Source of the DNA: Bacillus thuringiensis
GTDB lineage: Bacteria; Bacillota; Bacilli; Bacillales; Bacillaceae_G
Assembly: GCF_022095615.2 (NCBI RefSeq)
Contig: NZ_CP155559.1
Span: 3,283,501 to 3,347,500 of the forward strand
Length of the DNA: 64,000 bases
Direction: 5' to 3'
Shown: positions 63,690-64,000 of the stretch, in pieces
Numbering within the stretch: the first letter of the stretch is position 1
Layout: each line of letters starts with the position of its first letter
Notes under the pieces: model-generated
Databases searched by the model: none
Seen by the model: the letters and a program-made list of their open reading frames with translations, nothing else
Told to the model about the DNA's origin: nothing
Position numbers and translations under genes: made by a program

Positions 63690-63785
63690 TTATACATTCC
63701 AAACCTTTATCATGATCCAAATGATCAATATCCAAAATGGGATAACAAGTAACAATCCCCAAAAACAGCCTTTAAAAAATCTCAT
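63690..63785 (-). CDS. Predicted 31-aa single-pass membrane peptide
   Basis: A short gene with GAGGTG 6 bp before ATG 63785 and a terminator 65 bp after its stop. The product has a short basic N-terminus (MRFFKGC) and about 20 hydrophobic residues rich in Trp, Ile and Leu, so it is very likely a membrane peptide. I do not recognise a family. The good ribosome site, promoter-sized spacing and terminator together support a real gene. Confidence 0.6.
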   Translation of the reverse strand: MRFFKGCFWGLLLVIPFWILIIWIMIKVWNV

Positions 63786-63860
63786 GATGAACACCTCGTT
63801 CATCGGCCCTATTTATCTATAACGAGGGCTGAATCAATCTTTCTCTTTTTAAAACCTATA

Positions 63861-64000
63861 CTATTTTGTCATCGCATGTTCTACTTTAATACAACGATCC
63901 ATTATTACAGTATAGCCTGTTTCTTGCAAAAATTTATATGTATCTTCATCTTGTACTCCTAATTGTGCCCAAAAAACATCTGCATCAATCTCTACAAACT
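63861..64000 (-). CDS. CoA-binding protein, YccU-like (N-terminus beyond window)
   Basis: Only the C-terminal 46 residues are in the window; the gene runs off the right edge. The visible part, with FVEIDADVFWAQLGVQDED, the segment TGYTVIMDRCIKVEHA and a stop at 63861, matches the C-terminus of the small CoA-binding Rossmann family (YccU). These bind coenzyme A or related nucleotides; cellular role unknown. No terminator is evident between it and the 31-residue peptide gene downstream. Confidence 0.8.
   Translation of the reverse strand, partial: FVEIDADVFWAQLGVQDEDTYKFLQETGYTVIMDRCIKVEHAMTK

Overview
The window is about 64 kb of a low-GC Firmicute chromosome, almost certainly from the Bacillus cereus group (B. 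cereus, B. anthracis or B. thuringiensis). The supporting signs are close matches to known B. cereus-group proteins (benzil reductase YueD, squalene-hopene cyclase, topoisomerase IV), strong Shine-Dalgarno sites with frequent GTG and TTG starts, a GerA-type germination operon, and repeats that fit bcr1, an element specific to this group, with its TTTAT flanks. I see no rRNA, tRNA, CRISPR array, prophage or transposase gene.

Layout. 1-5.1 kb (minus): the N-terminal 1.7 thousand residues of a giant DUF11-repeat surface protein that runs off the left edge. 5.2-19.3 kb: housekeeping and metabolic genes (YueD reductase, GNAT, argininosuccinate-lyase paralogue, serine hydrolase, nucleoside hydrolase, PanF-YhdT, aldehyde dehydrogenase, a FabG-like SDR, YfhD-like peptide, squalene-hopene cyclase, YuiD, RarD, DUF1294). 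19.2-30.9 kb (minus): a formate dehydrogenase and molybdenum-cofactor cluster in the order fdhA, yrhD, DUF2294, fdhD, moaA, yrhG-type channel, moeB, moeA, moaE, moaD, then an Mrp/SalA ATPase and small unknown genes. 31.2-35.0 kb (plus): a three-gene germinant-receptor operon.

35.1-40.8 kb (minus): the most unusual unit. It has a secreted or membrane-anchored vWA protein, a 1120-residue tubulin/FtsZ-superfamily protein and an unannotated 44-residue peptide, bounded by terminators and preceded by a perfect inverted repeat. 41-50 kb: a Gly/Cys-rich small protein, a methyltransferase, three tandem OppA-type lipoproteins without permease genes and with graded CodY-like sites, and a C4-dicarboxylate symporter. 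50.4-58.8 kb: an ECF sigma / anti-sigma / LCP operon with a clear ECF promoter, a VOC protein, an ABC exporter controlled by a divergent TetR regulator with two matching operators, a WYL-type regulator beside a second VOC protein, and a Gfo/Idh oxidoreductase between two bcr1 copies. 59-63.5 kb: parE-parC with a LexA-type box. The right edge has a 31-residue membrane peptide and a partial CoA-binding protein.

How parts fit together. The fdh/moa cluster makes a Mo-formate dehydrogenase, most of its pterin cofactor, the sulfurtransferase that matures it and a formate/nitrite channel. Terminator-like hairpins sit directly before the ribosome sites of fdhA, the channel gene and the DUF2294 gene, suggesting control by RNA attenuation. 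The fdhA promoter also lies inside a 40-bp palindrome. The vWA-tubulin unit resembles FtsZ-like/vWA pairs proposed from comparative genomics to act in membrane remodelling, and is the best candidate here for a little-described system.
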